From: Selenomonadaceae bacterium
GTDB taxonomy: Bacteria > Bacillota > Negativicutes > Selenomonadales > Selenomonadaceae
Assembly: GCA_022786545.1 (NCBI GenBank)
Contig: JALFXV010000100.1
Coordinates: forward strand, 37,353 to 101,352
DNA: 64,000 nucleotides
Direction: 5' to 3'
Below, piece after piece: positions 61,435-64,000 of this stretch (the first letter of the stretch is position 1; every line of letters starts with the position of its first letter). Position numbers and translations under genes: made by a program. Below the pieces are notes generated by a model. That model did no database searches. It saw only the letters and a list, made by a program, of their open reading frames with translations, and was not told where the DNA came from.

Positions 61435-61660
61435 AGCTAAAGGTTCCTCCTCAAAAATCAGGCTCTGATGCAGCCTGTGTAATGTATCCATATATCATGG
61501 TATCGTACAGCTTTCATTCAGATATTTATTTATGATAAAGCCGTGTATAAGCATAACATTATACTATGGGATTGGTCAATTGTATTTGACCGCTATTAGT
61601 GGTAAAATGGGGAGGTAAATTCGGACAGGCTGCTGCCTTGTGGGCAGTGCCTGCAAAATC

Positions 61661-62899
61661 ATGGAAAATGAGGTGCAGATATTGAGTGGATTGAGAAAAT
61701 TTGCTTCTTCCAGGGGCTGCAGGGATTTGATTGTGATGGCAGTGGTGGCGGAGGCATTTTTTGTGGCGCTGTCGCCTGTGGTGGCGGAAATCGCCCTGCT
61801 GCTGGGCTTTGCTGTGTATTTATTCCGCTGGAAATTTGACAGCAGCTATCATTACCGCAAAAGCCCGGTTTTTGGTGCCATATTGGTGTTCATGCTGTGC
61901 AGCGGGGCATCGGTGCTGGTATCACCTGACATGGCTTTTAGCTTTTACAACTGGTACAATCTGGCGGTGGTGTGCTGTATGACCTTTGTGCTGGTGACGC
62001 AGAACGTGACCACCAAGGGAGAGGTGAAATATATTGCCTATGCCCTGGGGCTGTCCGCTGCCATTGTGGTGGCGTACGGATTTTTTCAGTACATCTTCGG
62101 CATCGATACCAGCGAGATGAAGTGGGTGGACGGGGAAGCCTTCCCGGAGCTGAGGAAGAGGGTTTTTTCCACCTGGGAGAATCCCAATATCCTGGCAGCA
62201 TACCTTGATATTGTCATCTGCGTCCTTTTGGGGCTTTTGGCGAAGCTGGAGGATAGAAGTTTGCGGCTCTGGCTGGGGGGCGCTATGGTGGCCTGCCTTG
62301 CCTGCCTTGCCATGACTTATGCCCGGGGGGCGTTCCTGACCATCGTGGTTATCCTGGCCGGCTACGGCATCCTCAGGGATAAGCGCATCCTGCTGGCGGT
62401 GGTTGTGGTGATTGCGGGGATTTTGCTTCTGGACCCGGTGCTTTTGGAGCGCATGAAGACGGCTTTTTCCGTGGCAGATACTTCCTCCGAGATGCGCATC
62501 GCCATGTGGGAAAGCACGGTGCAGATGATTATGGACCATCCTGTGCTGGGCATCGGCTGGGGTGCCTACTGGATGGTGTATCCGCTGTATGATACGTATA
62601 TCGTGGATGGCAGCGTGACCTTGGTGCATGCCCACAATATCTATCTGAATTATCCGGCGGAAATCGGCCTTCTGGGCGGTGCGGCGTTTTTTGTCTATTT
62701 CTTCAAATCTATGGGCATGGCGCTGTTCAATCGGCGTGTATTGCCTAATAAAATCATGGAGGGGCTGCTGCTGGGGCTGGGGCTGGCCCTGGTTTCTGTT
62801 GCCCTCAATGGTGTGACGGATGATGTGCTGTTTAATATACCGTCTTCCATGCTTTTGTGGCTGATGTGCGGCCTGGTATTTGTCATCAGGCGTCTGTAA
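61661..62899 (+). CDS. O-antigen ligase family protein (WaaL-like)
   Basis: Multi-TM; TYARGAFLTIVVILAGYG; VLGIGWGAYWMVYPLY...LVHAHNIYLNYPAEIGLLG. Confidence 0.85.
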   Translation: MENEVQILSGLRKFASSRGCRDLIVMAVVAEAFFVALSPVVAEIALLLGFAVYLFRWKFDSSYHYRKSPVFGAILVFMLCSGASVLVSPDMAFSFYNWYNLAVVCCMTFVLVTQNVTTKGEVKYIAYALGLSAAIVVAYGFFQYIFGIDTSEMKWVDGEAFPELRKRVFSTWENPNILAAYLDIVICVLLGLLAKLEDRSLRLWLGGAMVACLACLAMTYARGAFLTIVVILAGYGILRDKRILLAVVVVIAGILLLDPVLLERMKTAFSVADTSSEMRIAMWESTVQMIMDHPVLGIGWGAYWMVYPLYDTYIVDGSVTLVHAHNIYLNYPAEIGLLGGAAFFVYFFKSMGMALFNRRVLPNKIMEGLLLGLGLALVSVALNGVTDDVLFNIPSSMLLWLMCGLVFVIRRL

Positions 62900-62981
62900 T
62901 TAGTTCTTATGGTGCTGGTAGCGGTGAAACGTTATAGTTATGAAAAATTGTTGTACTTGTTGGCAGGAGTTGGAATAGTGT

Positions 62982-63770
62982 ATGGAAATCAGGCTGGATT
63001 GTGATGCGCCGATAGGCGTCATGGATAGCGGCATGGGGGGCATCAGCGTGCTCAGGGAGATGGCAGGGCTGCTGCCCCATGAGAATTTTGTTTTTTATGG
63101 CGATTCTGCCAATGCGCCCTATGGCAGCCGCAGCACGGAGGAAATCTACCAGCTGACGGAGCAGGTGGTGCAGAAGCTTTTAAAGCGTGGCGTCAAGGCT
63201 GTGGTTATCGCCTGCAATACGGCCAGCAGTGCAGCAGGGGCAAGGCTCAGGGCTGAGTATCCTGAGCTGCCTATCGTGGCTATTGAACCGGCACTGAAAC
63301 CGGCTGTGATTGCCTGTCCCGGGGGCAGGGTGGTGGTGCTGGCAACGGAAGCAACCCTGCGGGAGCGGAAGTTTGCCGGGCTTTTGACGGAGTGGCAGGG
63401 AAAGGCGGAGATTATCAAGCTGCCGTTGCCGGGACTGCCGGAGTTTGTGGAGAGGGGAGAGCTTGATTCGCCGCAGCTGCGTGAGTTTCTGCAGGGATAT
63501 TTTGCTCAGCTGGCAGACAGGCCGGTGGATGGCGTGGTGCTGGGCTGCACCCATTATCCTTTTGTCAGGAAGGTGATTGCGGAGCTTCTGGGGCCCCAGG
63601 TGAAGGTGTTTGATGGGGCGGCAGGCACGGCACGGCAGCTGCGCCGCCGCCTGTACAGCCGCCGCCTGCTGACAGCTAGCCAGCAGCCAGGCAGCGTCCA
63701 GTGGCTGAACAGCAGCCCTGAGCCTGAAATGATAGAGCTGTCAAAAAAGCTATTCGCCATCAAAATATAA
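62982..63770 (+). CDS. murI: Glutamate racemase
   Basis: PIGVMDSGMGGISVLREMAGLLPHENFVFYGDSANAPYGSRS; IACNTASSAAG; LGCTHYPF. Confidence 0.95.
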   Translation: MEIRLDCDAPIGVMDSGMGGISVLREMAGLLPHENFVFYGDSANAPYGSRSTEEIYQLTEQVVQKLLKRGVKAVVIACNTASSAAGARLRAEYPELPIVAIEPALKPAVIACPGGRVVVLATEATLRERKFAGLLTEWQGKAEIIKLPLPGLPEFVERGELDSPQLREFLQGYFAQLADRPVDGVVLGCTHYPFVRKVIAELLGPQVKVFDGAAGTARQLRRRLYSRRLLTASQQPGSVQWLNSSPEPEMIELSKKLFAIKI

Positions 63771-63874
63771 ATTTCAGTTTGTCGTAGTGCTTGATCGTTA
63801 CTTCGTGCATATACTGATAGAAATAGTTTGATACTTCGTGGACTCTGTTCAGGCATTTCAAAGGGACAGGTAGC

Positions 63875-64000
63875 GGCAGTACCCATAGAAAACTCGCTCT
63901 CGCTCTTAGCACAGCCTCGCGCTTCTAAGCTCCTGCGTCGCTTACGCTCGCACTCGCTAAGAAGCGAGGCTGCACTCAAGGTTTTCTTTGGGTACATGCC
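63875..64000 (-). repeat. Nested inverted-repeat element, copy B (may run past the window end)
   Basis: GTACCCATAGAAAAC(63879-63893)/GTTTTCTTTGGGTAC(63981-63995); CAGCCTCGC..CTTCT/AGAAGCGAGGCTG inner stem; same skeleton as copy A when reverse complemented. Confidence 0.85.

Noticed and set aside
63554-63997. 147-aa minus-strand ORF at the window end
   Set aside because: It reads through repeat copy B and antisense to murI; the apparent protein is a by-product of the palindromic repeat.
1-64000. CRISPR arrays, tRNA or rRNA genes, prophage
   Set aside because: No regularly spaced repeats, no tRNA cloverleaf or rRNA signatures, and no phage structural genes were recognised.

Overview
The window looks like a chromosomal segment of a diderm Firmicute (Negativicutes/Selenomonadales-like; inferred from Firmicutes-type FapR, T-box and fab operon alongside LPS-heptose genes, an RND pump and an O-antigen ligase). 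Most of it is conserved housekeeping sequence: a rodA end, radical SAM/DUF2344/RNase G, rpsB-tsf-pyrH-frr, uppS-cdsA-dxr-rseP-ispG-proS, DUF177-rpmF-fapR-plsX-fabH-fabK-fabD-fabG-acpP-fabK2-fabF-rnc, an RND efflux pair, recA-recX, guaA, ACT/PFL-like genes, nth, a T-box-controlled aroF-tyrA, an NFACT protein, an O-antigen ligase and murI. Two accessory regions interrupt it: an AT-rich polysaccharide/LPS-heptose island (about 4.8-15.9 kb) and an accessory block (about 46.1-54.0 kb). The observations I rate highest are: (1) a three-gene operon (degenerate MBL protein, GrpE-like protein with an extra N-terminal region, 967-aa Hsp70 with a large C-terminal extension) that may be an undescribed chaperone-based system; (2) two copies of a roughly 130-bp nested-hairpin repeat (27133-27271 and 63875-64000) whose stems differ in sequence but remain paired, suggesting selected structure; (3) a G9 tract inside the apparent -35/-10 spacer of the polysaccharide operon promoter, a plausible phase-variation switch; (4) a divergent locus with a YaaW/UPF0174-like protein, an unlisted 56-aa ORF and a glycine-zipper membrane protein with an HTH-like tail. 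All calls come from reading the sequence; no database search was run.
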